DNA of 37,144 nt. Origin: an uncultured Roseburia sp. Lineage in GTDB: Bacteria > Bacillota > Clostridia > Lachnospirales > Lachnospiraceae. Location: NCBI GenBank assembly GCA_947088675.1, contig CAMUHN010000030.1, positions 1 through 37,144 on the forward strand, given 5' to 3'. This document shows positions 7,185-16,071 of this stretch, piece by piece (the stretch's first letter is position 1; each line of letters begins with the position of its first letter). The notes under the pieces are model-generated. The model was not told the origin of the DNA. It did not search any database and saw only the letters and a program-made list of their open reading frames with translations. Made by a program: the position numbers and the translations under genes.

Positions 7185-8078
7185 ATGAGAAAAAACAGAA
7201 TATTGGCCGGAATTTTATCGCTTTTTACCTGTGCGGCCCTTTTGACTGCACATCCTGTCGACATGTCGGCTGCATCCCAGAGCGCGTATCGTACCATTTT
7301 TGACGCCTCTTATTATTACGCAACATATCCGGATCTTGCCAAAGCATACGGCAAAAACGATGCGGCGCTCTTTTCCCATTTTTTAAATTATGGGATTGCC
7401 GAGGGCAGAAGCGGAAGCGCGGAATTTAACGTCAATGCTTACCGCGAACGCTATGAAGATTTAAATGCGGCGTATGGCGACCGTTTACGTTCGTACTATG
7501 ACCATTATCTCTCCTGCGGAAGAGCCGAGGGCAGGATCGCAACCGCAAACGGAGAGCGTTATACGAAAACCTCTGCGGGCACGACGGCAGCTGCCGGCAC
7601 ACAGACGAATGCGGGTACAGGTGTTTCGACGGCCGCGCTCAGCGGGACATATACGACACATTACAAAGAGAACGAATCGCGCGCTACAAATATCAAGGTG
7701 GCAGCGGAACGGATTCATAATGTGACTGTAAATCCGGGAGAGACATTTTCTTTCAGCAATACCATTCTTCCTCGTACGGCTGCAAACGGTTATGTCAGTG
7801 CACCTGTCATCGTGGCGCGCAAGATGACGATGGGAACGGGCGGGGGGATCTGTCAGGTTTCCTCCACATTGTATGCGGCGATGGTGACGGCCGGCATCCC
7901 GGCTACCGAGCGTCATCCGCATTCTTTGAGTATGAGTTATATTCCGCAGGGAATGGATGCAACAATATCCGGAACCGCACTGGATTTGAAATTTAAAAAT
8001 ATCTATTCCGCTCCGATTGTAATTCAATCATCCGCACAAAACGGAACATTGACAATTTCGATCAGCGTCCAGTCCTGA
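7185..8078 (+). CDS. Secreted VanW-domain protein with two N-terminal YPDL-type repeats
   Basis: The 297 residues begin with a signal peptide (about 1-28). Residues about 40-115 hold two copies of a ~40-residue repeat, recognisable by YYYATYPDLAKAYG and the later YRERYEDLNAAYG, each ending in G-x-A-E-G-R; this repeat type is common in extracellular proteins of Clostridia. A low-complexity Thr/Ala/Gly linker leads to the VanW domain (about 165-297), with NPGETFSFSN, the GTGGGICQVSSTLY core and ERHPHS. VanW proteins are named for their place in vanB clusters, but their biochemical role is unknown. The product is probably exported and acts at the cell wall. It is the first gene after a good promoter and just downstream of a two-component system, which could regulate it. 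Confidence 0.85.
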   Translation: MRKNRILAGILSLFTCAALLTAHPVDMSAASQSAYRTIFDASYYYATYPDLAKAYGKNDAALFSHFLNYGIAEGRSGSAEFNVNAYRERYEDLNAAYGDRLRSYYDHYLSCGRAEGRIATANGERYTKTSAGTTAAAGTQTNAGTGVSTAALSGTYTTHYKENESRATNIKVAAERIHNVTVNPGETFSFSNTILPRTAANGYVSAPVIVARKMTMGTGGGICQVSSTLYAAMVTAGIPATERHPHSLSMSYIPQGMDATISGTALDLKFKNIYSAPIVIQSSAQNGTLTISISVQS

Positions 8079-8093
8079 TTGGGGGAAATTAAA

Positions 8094-10112
8094 GTGAAAA
8101 AATTAAAGCCTGAATTAATATCACTGAACCATATCAGGATAAACGATGCGTTTTGGAACCGCTATACTAAGCTTGTGACAGAAGAGATTCTCCCGTACCA
8201 GTGGCGCGCGTTAAACGACGAGGTGGAAGGCGCCGAACCAAGTCATTGTATTTCCAACTTCCGTATTGCAGCCGGGTTAGAGCAGGGCGATTTTTCGGGA
8301 TGGGTGTTTCAGGATACGGATCTGGCAAAATGGCTGGAGGCTGTCGCATATTCCCTGTCCTATGAACAGAATCCCAAACTGGAACAGCTTGCGGACGAGG
8401 CAATTGAGCTGGTGGGCAGCGCCCAGGAAGAGAACGGATATCTCAACACTTATTTTACAATAAGATATCCGGGCAGACAGTTTAAGAATTTAAAAGAGGG
8501 GCACGAACTGTACACGGCCGGACATTTTATCGAAGCGGCCGTCGCCTGGTATAAAGTGACCGGCAAAGACCGGTTTTTAAATATTATGAGAAAGACGGCT
8601 GATCTGATCTGCGATGTTTTTCACACAGAGCGCTATGAGAATGCGGTTTGCGGCCATGAGGAGATTGAGCTTGCGCTGGTAAAACTTGCCGACGTCACAG
8701 GAGAAGAGAAATACTTAAATATGGCATATGATTTCGTCAACCGCAGAGGCTGTGAACCAAATTACCTGTTTACGGAGAGCGGCAGGAACGACTATATTGA
8801 CGTCTGGCATGACAATAATCCTTATCTCAATCTGTATGGGCAGAATCATCTGCCGGTGCGGGAACAAAAAACCGCGGAAGGCCATGCCGTTCGTGCCGTC
8901 TATCTCTACTGCGCCATGGCGGATCTGGCATATGCCTGCCAGGATTTCGCCCTGTGGCAGGCCTGTGAAAATCTGTACCGCAATATTGTGGAAAAAAGAA
9001 TGTACCTTACCGGCGGGATTGGCAGTTCCGGCACATTAGAGCGTTTTACTGTTGATTACGATTTGCCGAACGATACCAATTATTCCGAGAGCTGTGCCTC
9101 GATAGGATTTGCGCTTTTTTGCCGGCGAATGGCACAGATCAGCGGAGACGCCTGTTATATTGATACAATGGAACTTGCGCTTATGAATACGGTGCTGTCC
9201 GGTATTGCGATGGACGGGAAAAGTTTCTTCTATGTAAATCCGCTGGAGGTCTGGCCCGAAAACTGTATTCCGATGACAGATAAAAACCATGTTAAGCCGG
9301 TTCGGCAGAAATGGTTTGGCTGTGCCTGCTGTCCGCCAAATATTACAAGAACGCTTGCGTCTCTTGGCGAGTATGTCTGCTTTGTCGAAAAAAATGCGCT
9401 CTGGCTGAATTTGTTTGCCGGATGTTCCATTGAGACAGAACAGAACGGAGCGCCGCTGACAGTAAAAGTTGACAGCCGGTTTCCTTATGAGGGAAGAGTA
9501 CAGCTGCAGGTCGATTCCGGCAGAGAAACAAATCATACCGCAGACGGAATCCGGCTGCATATGGAGGGATCGGATGCGGCGGCTGGCGAATCAGAATTTT
9601 CTCTTTTCGAACTGCGGATTCGCATCCCCGCCTACGCAAAAAATCCCCGTTTCACGATAGACGGGACATCTGTTGCGCCGCAGGTGGAGCATGGTTATGC
9701 TGTTTTTCGCGAAATGTGGGACCATCAGCGTATTGTATTTACATTTGATATGACGGCGCAGTTTATTTATGCAAACCCGGCCGTTCATGCGGATACCGGA
9801 AAAACGGCCCTGATGCGCGGGCCGCTTGTCTATTGTCTCGAAGAGGAAGACAACGGAGAAAACTTAGCGGCGCTCTATGCGGACACCGGGGCGCCGGTTC
9901 GGGAGACGTTCGAACCGGATCTGATGGGCGGGACAGTAGTGCTTCATGCGTCGGGCAGGCGTGTCAGAAGCAGAAAAGGCGAAAGTCTTTATTCCGCTCA
10001 AAAGCCGGCATTCGATGAGGCGTCACTTACGTTTGTGCCGTATCACAGCTGGGGCAATCGAAAACCGGGCGAGATGGCAGTCTGGGTGAAATATTTGACA
10101 ACGGATCAGTAG
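8094..10112 (+). CDS. GH127-family beta-L-arabinofuranosidase
   Basis: The 672-residue protein belongs to GH127 (PF07944), whose type member is HypBA1 of Bifidobacterium longum. It releases L-arabinose from beta-L-arabinofuranosides of plant hydroxyproline-rich glycoproteins by a cysteine-nucleophile, zinc-assisted mechanism. All active-site positions can be seen: E316 (GTLERF, acid/base), E332 and C334 (ESCAS), and C412-C413 (CACCPPN; C412 as nucleophile, with E332, C334 and C413 binding zinc). There is no signal peptide, so it is cytoplasmic and acts on imported oligosaccharides. The frame opens at TTG 8079, but GGGGGAA at 8081-8087 fits the GTG at 8094. No arabinose transporter or catabolic gene adjoins it. 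Confidence 0.92.
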   Translation: MKKLKPELISLNHIRINDAFWNRYTKLVTEEILPYQWRALNDEVEGAEPSHCISNFRIAAGLEQGDFSGWVFQDTDLAKWLEAVAYSLSYEQNPKLEQLADEAIELVGSAQEENGYLNTYFTIRYPGRQFKNLKEGHELYTAGHFIEAAVAWYKVTGKDRFLNIMRKTADLICDVFHTERYENAVCGHEEIELALVKLADVTGEEKYLNMAYDFVNRRGCEPNYLFTESGRNDYIDVWHDNNPYLNLYGQNHLPVREQKTAEGHAVRAVYLYCAMADLAYACQDFALWQACENLYRNIVEKRMYLTGGIGSSGTLERFTVDYDLPNDTNYSESCASIGFALFCRRMAQISGDACYIDTMELALMNTVLSGIAMDGKSFFYVNPLEVWPENCIPMTDKNHVKPVRQKWFGCACCPPNITRTLASLGEYVCFVEKNALWLNLFAGCSIETEQNGAPLTVKVDSRFPYEGRVQLQVDSGRETNHTADGIRLHMEGSDAAAGESEFSLFELRIRIPAYAKNPRFTIDGTSVAPQVEHGYAVFREMWDHQRIVFTFDMTAQFIYANPAVHADTGKTALMRGPLVYCLEEEDNGENLAALYADTGAPVRETFEPDLMGGTVVLHASGRRVRSRKGESLYSAQKPAFDEASLTFVPYHSWGNRKPGEMAVWVKYLTTDQ

Positions 10113-10129
10113 AAAGGAATACAAAATTT

Positions 10130-10828
10130 ATGGAAAAATTCGGAATTATCGGGGCAATGGAGCTGGAAATCGAGACGTTAAAGAAGCAGATGCTTTTGAG
10201 AAATACGGTACAAAAAGCCGGCATGGATTTTTATGAGGGCAGCTTAAACGGCACGGAAGTCGTGATTGTGCGGTGCGGCATCGGGAAAGTCAATGCAGCT
10301 CTTTGCGTACAGATTCTGGCGGATCTGTTTCGTGTCACGCACATTATTAATACCGGTGTGGCAGGTTCGCTGAATGCAAGTCTTGATATCGGTGATATTC
10401 TGATCTCGAAAGATGCGCTCCACCATGATGTGGACGTGACGATTTTCGGGTATGCGCCCGGAGAAGTGCCGCAGCTGCATACACTGTCATTTACGGCTGA
10501 CGAGAGGATGGCAGCACAGGCCGTTTCTTCCTGTGAAAAAGTAAATCCGGGCATACATGCGATCACCGGACGTGTGGTCAGCGGCGATCAGTTTATCTCA
10601 AAAAAAGAGGTCAAAGAACGTCTGATTTCAGAGTTTCATGGCGACTGCGCTGAAATGGAGGGCGCTTCCATTGCTCATGCGGCATATTTAAATAAGATTC
10701 CGTTTGTGATTATTCGCGCAATATCGGATAAAGCGGACGAGAGCGCAGAGATGGATTATCCGACTTTTGAGCGGGAGGCGGCGAAACATTCGGCAAACCT
10801 GGTGGCTGATATGCTCAGATATCTTTAA
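10130..10828 (+). CDS. mtnN: 5'-methylthioadenosine/S-adenosylhomocysteine nucleosidase
   Basis: The 232-residue product matches the MTAN/Pfs family in length and along its whole sequence: GIIGAME at the start, NTGVAGSLN, HHDVDVTIFGYAPGEVP, and the signature CAEMEGASIAH with RAISDKAD. Catalytic positions equivalent to E. coli E12, E174 and D197 are E13, E177 and D200. It cleaves adenine from MTA, SAH and 5'-deoxyadenosine, in methionine salvage and in release of the autoinducer-2 precursor. It starts 17 bases after the GH127 gene behind GAAAGGA and is likely in that operon, although the two activities are not related. Confidence 0.93.
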   Translation: MEKFGIIGAMELEIETLKKQMLLRNTVQKAGMDFYEGSLNGTEVVIVRCGIGKVNAALCVQILADLFRVTHIINTGVAGSLNASLDIGDILISKDALHHDVDVTIFGYAPGEVPQLHTLSFTADERMAAQAVSSCEKVNPGIHAITGRVVSGDQFISKKEVKERLISEFHGDCAEMEGASIAHAAYLNKIPFVIIRAISDKADESAEMDYPTFEREAAKHSANLVADMLRYL

Positions 10829-10832
10829 CAGA

Positions 10833-10856
10833 AACGCAGCGTGGAAATGCTGCGTT
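10833..10856 (+). terminator. Hairpin after mtnN, possible weak terminator
   Basis: AACGCAGC (10833-10840) and GCTGCGTT (10849-10856) form an 8-bp stem with an 8-base loop, 4 bases after the mtnN stop. The following CCATTTGTT is a poor U tract, so termination would be inefficient. Confidence 0.45.
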
Positions 10857-10952
10857 CCATTTGTTACATACAGATTGATATTATCTCTGAAATCGCCGAT
10901 ATGAAGATCAGAAGCAGCAAAGAGAATGCAGAATCAGACAGGAGGAGCAGAT

Positions 10953-11549
10953 ATGAACATAGGCATGCAGAATAATCCGGTGTTTGGTCTGGGCAGCGTT
11001 TCCGGTTTTAGCAATCGGGGGATGAAGAGTACGCAGCAAAGGCAGCAGCGAGAGTCGGAGAGAGACAGCCAGATCGCGTTTTTTCAAAATCAGAAAGAAA
11101 ATTTAAAGAATATGGAGTGCGGCAGCCTTCCGGAGATTGCCAGAAAGCTTAATATGCTGCATTCCTACGAAGACCAGATTGCCGAGGCAAAGGCGCAGTT
11201 TAACCGGGAACAGATGAGCCATGTCCTGGACGAGGCGAAAGAGCGCGGAGAAAAGATTGCCGAGGCAGCGGAGAAATATGCGCCGAAGACGCCGGAAGAA
11301 TACAGAGAGGATCTTGCGGACGAAGCGACAGAGACGCAGGAGAACGAGGGCGAGATGACCGAACTGTTGGAGGAGATGGTTCCGGAGGAGCTTGAGGAGA
11401 TGACGGAGGAACTGACCGAGGAGCAGTTAGAAGAGCTTCAGGAGGCAAGAGAAGCCGCAGAGCAGCAGGAACAGGAGCTGGCGGCACAGCAGCAGAACAG
11501 AGAGGAAGAACTTTTGTATTCTTACAGAAAGATAGATTTGTATGCTTAG
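10953..11549 (+). CDS. Acidic Gln/Glu-rich coiled-coil protein of unknown function
   Basis: The 198-residue product has no signal peptide or membrane segment. Residues 1-30 are Asn/Gly/Ser-rich, 30-110 are mixed-charge helical, and the C-terminal half is very acidic (clusters such as ELLEEMVPEELEEM) and ends in a Gln-rich helix. I do not recognise a family. GGAGG (10941-10945) seven bases before the ATG at 10953 supports this start rather than the ATG at 10926. It stands between mtnN and a convergent kinase gene and is closed by a long hairpin. The strongly biased composition means that homology searches may be misleading; a structural or scaffolding role is possible but unproven. Confidence 0.7.
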   Translation: MNIGMQNNPVFGLGSVSGFSNRGMKSTQQRQQRESERDSQIAFFQNQKENLKNMECGSLPEIARKLNMLHSYEDQIAEAKAQFNREQMSHVLDEAKERGEKIAEAAEKYAPKTPEEYREDLADEATETQENEGEMTELLEEMVPEELEEMTEELTEEQLEELQEAREAAEQQEQELAAQQQNREEELLYSYRKIDLYA

Positions 11550-11560
11550 TACTGGTACGG

Positions 11561-11604
11561 AGACGCGGGGCTGTTGGGAAATTTTTCCCAACAGCCCCGC
11601 GTCT
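11561..11604. terminator. Long bidirectional hairpin between convergent genes
   Basis: A perfect inverted repeat pairs 11561-11581 with 11584-11604 (21 bp, GC-rich outer part, GGGAAA/TTTCCC at the tip). It lies 12 bases after the acidic-protein stop and 11 bases beyond the stop of the minus-strand kinase. No U tract follows on either side, so termination may be factor-assisted or the hairpin may protect both transcript ends. Confidence 0.7.
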
Positions 11605-11614
11605 GTGTCATATC

Positions 11615-12961
11615 CTAACTGGAATCCTGATTTTGTATCAGCTGAAAACAAAAACAGGCGCCCCCGCCGGGAGTATCCTCCACCCAGATTTTTCCATGAT
11701 GCGCATTTACAATCTCCCTGGCAATGCAAAGCCCCAAACCGAAGTGTTTTTTGTCTGTATGGGAGTTTTGTGCGCGATAAAATCGATCAAATATGAATTC
11801 TTTCTGGCTGTCGGGAATGGAAACGCCGTTATCTGCAACGCGATACTCATAACAATGCAGTGCTGAGAACTTTTTTGCGGCCAGCACAGTATAGTTGAGA
11901 GAGAGCCGGATGGCGCCGCCGTTTGGCGTATAGGAGAGCGCATTGTCAAGCAGGATGGAGAGGAGCTGCTGGATGCGCTCTGCATCCGCCCGGCAGGCGG
12001 GAAGATCCTCTTCGGGCAGTCGTATGGAAAAAGCGATTTGTTTGTCGGCTGCGGCAAGTTCATACTTTTCATAGGCGTCTATCAGCAGAAGATCCGGCTG
12101 GCAGTCAGCGATGTGCATGGGAAGTTTACCGGAATCAGAGTGTGTCAGCAGCAGAAGGTCGGCAATCAGCCGCTGCATCCGCACTCCTTCGGAACGGATC
12201 AGACGCAGAAAATGCAGTTGTTCCTGCTGTGTATCGGCTTTTCTTACAGCCTCCGCGCTGGATAAAATCACGGCAAGCGGCGCGCGTAGTTCATGGGAAG
12301 CAGATGCGGTAAAATGAATCTGATTTTTTCGGTTTTCTTCCAGCGGACGAAGCATTCTCTGAATAAATATCCGGGAGAACAAAAACAACAGGAAAACAGC
12401 GATTACGTCAATTCCGGCAAATAAAATGCGCTGAGACAGGATCTGGCGCGACTGTCTGTCCAGCGGATAAAGCAGCACATAGCCAAGCGCGTTCGCTTCT
12501 TTTGATACGACGCCGGCGGAAACAAAATAGGCGCTTTTATCCGTATCCGTAATGGTAAAATCATGATAAACCGGAAGTATGGAAAAGTACGATTTTGTAA
12601 TATCAAGCTGATGTTTTGATTTCGCATATGCGAGTACATTCGATACAAGTTCATCCCGTTTTTGCGTGGAATAGAGTCTGGCGCTTAAGATCGGCATCCC
12701 ATTGTCATAGAGGTAGAGATAGAACCGGTTATTTTCCTGCACCTGATTGATCCACTGGAGAGAAAAGGAGGTTTGCGTCTGCAGATGCGTGATAACAGAG
12801 TCCCGTTCGTTGCGGAAAGAATAGAGCGTATTTTTTCGTATTCCGCTTTCTGAAATAAACAGGCAAAACAGGGTTAGTATGATTAAGATCGTACCGGTAA
12901 CAGCTGTCAGGAAAAAAGAAAGCTGTACATGCAGTTTTTTGATAATTGTCTGATCTTTCAT
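11615..12961 (-). CDS. Sensor histidine kinase of the second two-component system
   Basis: The 448-residue protein has a classical layout: a membrane segment (about 14-38), a ~130-residue extracellular sensor region, a second membrane segment (about 176-196), the HisKA domain with H223 in SASHELRAPL, and HATPase_c with N box (LDNALSYTPNGG), VADNG, FDRFYRA and the HFGLGLCIAREI loop. It partners the regulator upstream, whose stop overlaps its ATG by four bases (ATGA). The pair is transcribed away from the lipoprotein/permease operon at 13789, which it probably controls; this is inferred from position only. Confidence 0.92.
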   Translation of the reverse strand: MKDQTIIKKLHVQLSFFLTAVTGTILIILTLFCLFISESGIRKNTLYSFRNERDSVITHLQTQTSFSLQWINQVQENNRFYLYLYDNGMPILSARLYSTQKRDELVSNVLAYAKSKHQLDITKSYFSILPVYHDFTITDTDKSAYFVSAGVVSKEANALGYVLLYPLDRQSRQILSQRILFAGIDVIAVFLLFLFSRIFIQRMLRPLEENRKNQIHFTASASHELRAPLAVILSSAEAVRKADTQQEQLHFLRLIRSEGVRMQRLIADLLLLTHSDSGKLPMHIADCQPDLLLIDAYEKYELAAADKQIAFSIRLPEEDLPACRADAERIQQLLSILLDNALSYTPNGGAIRLSLNYTVLAAKKFSALHCYEYRVADNGVSIPDSQKEFIFDRFYRAQNSHTDKKHFGLGLCIAREIVNAHHGKIWVEDTPGGGACFCFQLIQNQDSS

Positions 12962-13635
12962 TTTGGCACTTCCATACGGTATCCGACTCCGCGCACTGTT
13001 TCAAGAGTTGCGCTGCTTCCGACAGAGGCAAGACGTTTGCGCAGAAAGTGAATATAGGTATCCAGATTGCTCTCCTCAACCGGAGCGTCAGCGCCCCAGA
13101 CACGTGAAAGTATGGTCATACGCCGCAGCGTCGTATTTGTTTCCGAAAGGAACACTTCCAAAAGCCTCCCCTCGCGGCCAGACAATCGAATCTGTCCAGT
13201 CGGTCCTTTTAATTCCCGAAGCGCAGAGTCATAGGAGAGGTTGCCGAGTGAACGGATATCCTGTTCCAGGAATTTTCCGGTGCGGCGGGAGATAGACCGG
13301 ATACGGGCCAGAAGTTCCTCAAAGGCAAATGGTTTTACAATATAATCATCGGCGCCGCCGTCAAGTCCTTCAATTCTGTCATACAGTTCTCCGAGTGCGG
13401 TAATCATAATGACAGGAGTTTTCATCCCAGCATCTCTTGCTTTTTTCAGAACAAAAAGGCCGTTCATAGTGGGGAGCATCCGGTCAAGCAGGATGAGATC
13501 AAATGCGTCCTGTAAAAATAATTCCAGCCCGTCCCTGCCGTCGTGGCAGACTGTAACGGCAAAATGTTCTTTTTTTAACTGAAATTGCAGGGTATCACAG
13601 AGAGCCTCGTCATCTTCGATCAATAATAAATTCAT
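12958..13635 (-). CDS. OmpR/PhoB-family response regulator of the second system
   Basis: The 225-residue protein has a receiver domain with D8/D9, phospho-acceptor D51 (LLDRMLP), T79 and K101, and a winged-helix effector with LSGREGRLLEVFLSE, TYIHFLRKRL and RGVGYRMEV. The ribosome binding site GGAGGTGAT lies eight bases before the ATG on the minus strand and is near-perfect, so the pair should be well translated. A 153-base region separates it from the divergent operon and contains direct repeats that may be its sites. Confidence 0.93.
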   Translation of the reverse strand: MNLLLIEDDEALCDTLQFQLKKEHFAVTVCHDGRDGLELFLQDAFDLILLDRMLPTMNGLFVLKKARDAGMKTPVIMITALGELYDRIEGLDGGADDYIVKPFAFEELLARIRSISRRTGKFLEQDIRSLGNLSYDSALRELKGPTGQIRLSGREGRLLEVFLSETNTTLRRMTILSRVWGADAPVEESNLDTYIHFLRKRLASVGSSATLETVRGVGYRMEVPK

Positions 13636-13788
13636 AATGTTTTATCACCTCCAGAATATCATAGCATATCTGTCTTAAAATAATCTTTAAAAATTTTGTG
13701 AAATTAAAGACGTTTTTTCAGAAAAATTAAAGGGAAATTTGTTACTATGTCAGTGAAAAGCAAAGGAAAACAGCTATGGAGGAATGAT
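13636..13788. promoter_or_regulatory. Divergent control region with AAATTAAAG direct repeats
   Basis: This A/T-rich interval holds two exact AAATTAAAG copies (13701-13709 and 13724-13732) 23 bases apart, about two helical turns, as OmpR-type dimers prefer. TACTAT (13743-13748) is a possible -10 for the plus-strand operon with no good -35. On the minus strand a TATGAT-like -10 occurs just upstream of the regulator's GGAGGTGAT site. Control of both directions by the adjacent regulator is inference. Confidence 0.45.
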
Positions 13789-16071
13789 ATGAAAAAGAAA
13801 ATTTTAAGCGCAGTTTTGGCATTTACTGCGATGACAGGACTGCTGGCCGGGTGTGGAGGCGCTGATATGACAGCAGACAGCGAGGCTTTTGGCGCCGCAA
13901 TTGATGAGCTGGATGACGGCAGCGGAGAAGCGGACAGGAAAGAAAACGGGAGCGAAAAGATGGGACGTTTTCTCGAATCACAGGTGGAACTTCCGGTTGA
14001 GGCAATGGATCGTATCCTGTGTCTTGGAAAAAGCGCGGACGGAACGATCGTTGTGATGGCTGCGGATGAGGGCGGATCCAGTTATCTTCTTACATCATCC
14101 GATCTGGGAGAAAGCTGGAACAGTACAAAGACACAGATCAAAGATGCCTATGTCACCAGCAGCGGCGTGACGGCGGACGGCGGCGTCATTTTGGAAGGAT
14201 ATTTCGAGGGAGATGCCGCGGGAATAAAAAAAGTAGCGCCGGACGGAACGGCTGTTGATCTGAATCCGCAGCTGCCGGGTACCGGGGACGATGCATCCGT
14301 TCTGCAGTGCGGAACGGATGCCGCGGGAAATCTTTATGTGATGACTCTGGAGCAAAACGTCTATCAGATAGATACGGACAGCGGGTCTGCAGTAAAGCTG
14401 GACTGCTCTGATCCGTCAGCCGGTTTCTTTGGCATTGCCGGAAATCGTTTTCTCACAGTGACACAGCATGGGATCCTGATTTATAATTTATCGGAAAGCC
14501 GTGCGGAGGATGCCAACACGGCATTGGATGAGGCGATCAGGCAGAATAAGGCTCTTGCGGCAAAGGATACCGACAGAGGGTATCCGATGATTTTTACCGA
14601 AGGCATAGAGGAGGACGGTGTTGTCTATGCGACACATCAGGGTGTTTTTTACTGTAAGGCGGGAGCCGGGATGGCGGAGCAGCTGATCAATGGCGAATTG
14701 TGCTCGCTCGGTGATACGATGGGTTCCCTGTTTGAAATTATCATGCTGGATGAGGAACACTTTTTCGCGCATATTTCCGATTCCTCCGGCAAAGAGAAAC
14801 TGTTAAAATTCAGTTATAACAAAACAGTATCCGCAGTCCCTGAGAAGCAGCTGACCATATATGCGCTGGAGGAATCTTCGCTGCTTCGAAAAGCGGCTTC
14901 TGTTTATCAAAACGGGAATCAGGACGTCTATGTCAAAATTGAGATTGGCTTAAACGGTGTGGAGGGAATTACGGCGGAAGATGCAATCTCGGCGTTAAAT
15001 ACGAGAATACTGGCAGGGGATGCGCCGGATCTGTTTGTGCTGGACGGGCTGCCGGTGGAAAGTTATATCGAAAAAGGAGTCCTTTCGGATATCAGCGGTT
15101 TTGTACAGCAGTTGGAACAGGACGGAGGCTTTTTTACAAATGTATCTGACAATTATAAACGGGACGGGGCATTTTATGAACTTCCGGTCTGCTTTTACCC
15201 GCTCCTGGTACAGGCGCCTGCCGGGATCCTGAGTCAGACCAGCGATCTTATGTCGTTTGCAGATTATGTGCAGAAAGCTTCGGACGAGGGAGACGCAAAA
15301 GTCCTGAGCCTGAAAAACGCGCATATGCTGTTAAAAATGTTGTTTCTGGCAGACGCAAATAACTGGATCAGGGACGGCAAAGCGGACAGCGCGCAATTAG
15401 AGACATGGCTTACGGCGGTAAAAAAACTGTATGATGCAAACGGAGAAAAAAATGAGGAGAGAGGAACCTGGGATAATTTGGATGGATATCTGCTCAGTTC
15501 CTTTAATGAAGGAGATTTGATGCTCGGCGATGCGAAAGCGGAATTTGGTACTGTCGTAGATATTGTGGGCTTTGTCAATGTGCTGGCGGGGCAGGAGGAA
15601 CTCGGATATGACTACGATGTATTCAATAAAAACAGAGGGAACTGCTTTATACCGTACCTGTCGATGGGGATCGGCAGTTCGACGGATGCAAGGGAGGAAG
15701 CGGAAGCGTTTCTTGCACTGCTCTTTGGCGACGAATGTGCAGGCGCGGGCACAGGTTTTCCGGTGACACGCAAAGGCTGGGAGAAAGTACGTGCGGACGG
15801 ACTGGCAACATACGGACCGGACAGTCAGCTCAGTATCGGGGCAGGTACACCCGACGGCAGACATTACGGCTTTACGATGAATCAGTTTAACGAGGCGGCG
15901 GCAGACCGTCTGGAATCCATTCTTTTGGGGCTTGATGTGCCTGCGGTGGCGGACGTTTCCGTACAAAACATTGTGCTGGATGCAGCAGAAGATTATTTAA
16001 AAGGAAATGCAACGCTTTCGGATGCACTGTCATCCATTGATCAGAAACTTACGCTCTATTTAAATGAATAA
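13789..16071 (+). CDS. Lipoprotein with propeller-like N-terminal half and family-1 solute-binding C-terminal half
   Basis: The 760-residue product starts at the ATG at 13789, with GGAGGA (13778-13783) upstream; the frame itself opens earlier. A lipoprotein signal ends in LLAGC, so the protein is anchored outside the membrane by its cysteine. Residues about 50-340 look like a beta-propeller: repeated strands with SADGTIVVM, an Asp box SSDLGESW (103-110), ADGGVIL and DAAGNLYVM. Residues about 353-760 resemble sugar-binding proteins of the SBP_bac_1 type: QLTIYAL start, NTRILAGDAPDLFVLD, and a late lobe with FLALLFGDE. Typical binding proteins are about 400-450 residues, so the N-terminal half is an extra module. 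It overlaps the first permease gene by 8 bases. The ligand is unknown. Confidence 0.8.
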   Translation: MKKKILSAVLAFTAMTGLLAGCGGADMTADSEAFGAAIDELDDGSGEADRKENGSEKMGRFLESQVELPVEAMDRILCLGKSADGTIVVMAADEGGSSYLLTSSDLGESWNSTKTQIKDAYVTSSGVTADGGVILEGYFEGDAAGIKKVAPDGTAVDLNPQLPGTGDDASVLQCGTDAAGNLYVMTLEQNVYQIDTDSGSAVKLDCSDPSAGFFGIAGNRFLTVTQHGILIYNLSESRAEDANTALDEAIRQNKALAAKDTDRGYPMIFTEGIEEDGVVYATHQGVFYCKAGAGMAEQLINGELCSLGDTMGSLFEIIMLDEEHFFAHISDSSGKEKLLKFSYNKTVSAVPEKQLTIYALEESSLLRKAASVYQNGNQDVYVKIEIGLNGVEGITAEDAISALNTRILAGDAPDLFVLDGLPVESYIEKGVLSDISGFVQQLEQDGGFFTNVSDNYKRDGAFYELPVCFYPLLVQAPAGILSQTSDLMSFADYVQKASDEGDAKVLSLKNAHMLLKMLFLADANNWIRDGKADSAQLETWLTAVKKLYDANGEKNEERGTWDNLDGYLLSSFNEGDLMLGDAKAEFGTVVDIVGFVNVLAGQEELGYDYDVFNKNRGNCFIPYLSMGIGSSTDAREEAEAFLALLFGDECAGAGTGFPVTRKGWEKVRADGLATYGPDSQLSIGAGTPDGRHYGFTMNQFNEAAADRLESILLGLDVPAVADVSVQNIVLDAAEDYLKGNATLSDALSSIDQKLTLYLNE

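Noticed and set aside
7485-8027. 180-codon minus-strand frame
   Set aside because: It lies wholly antisense to the VanW domain gene, which has clear homology and a ribosome binding site.
4353-8078. Vancomycin resistance cluster
   Set aside because: VanR/VanS-like and VanW homologues alone do not change peptidoglycan precursors; vanH, vanA/B-type ligase and vanX are absent.
11542-12312. Plus-strand frames at 11542-11796 and 11923-12312
   Set aside because: They are antisense to the sensor kinase at 11615-12961 and the first runs through the bidirectional hairpin.
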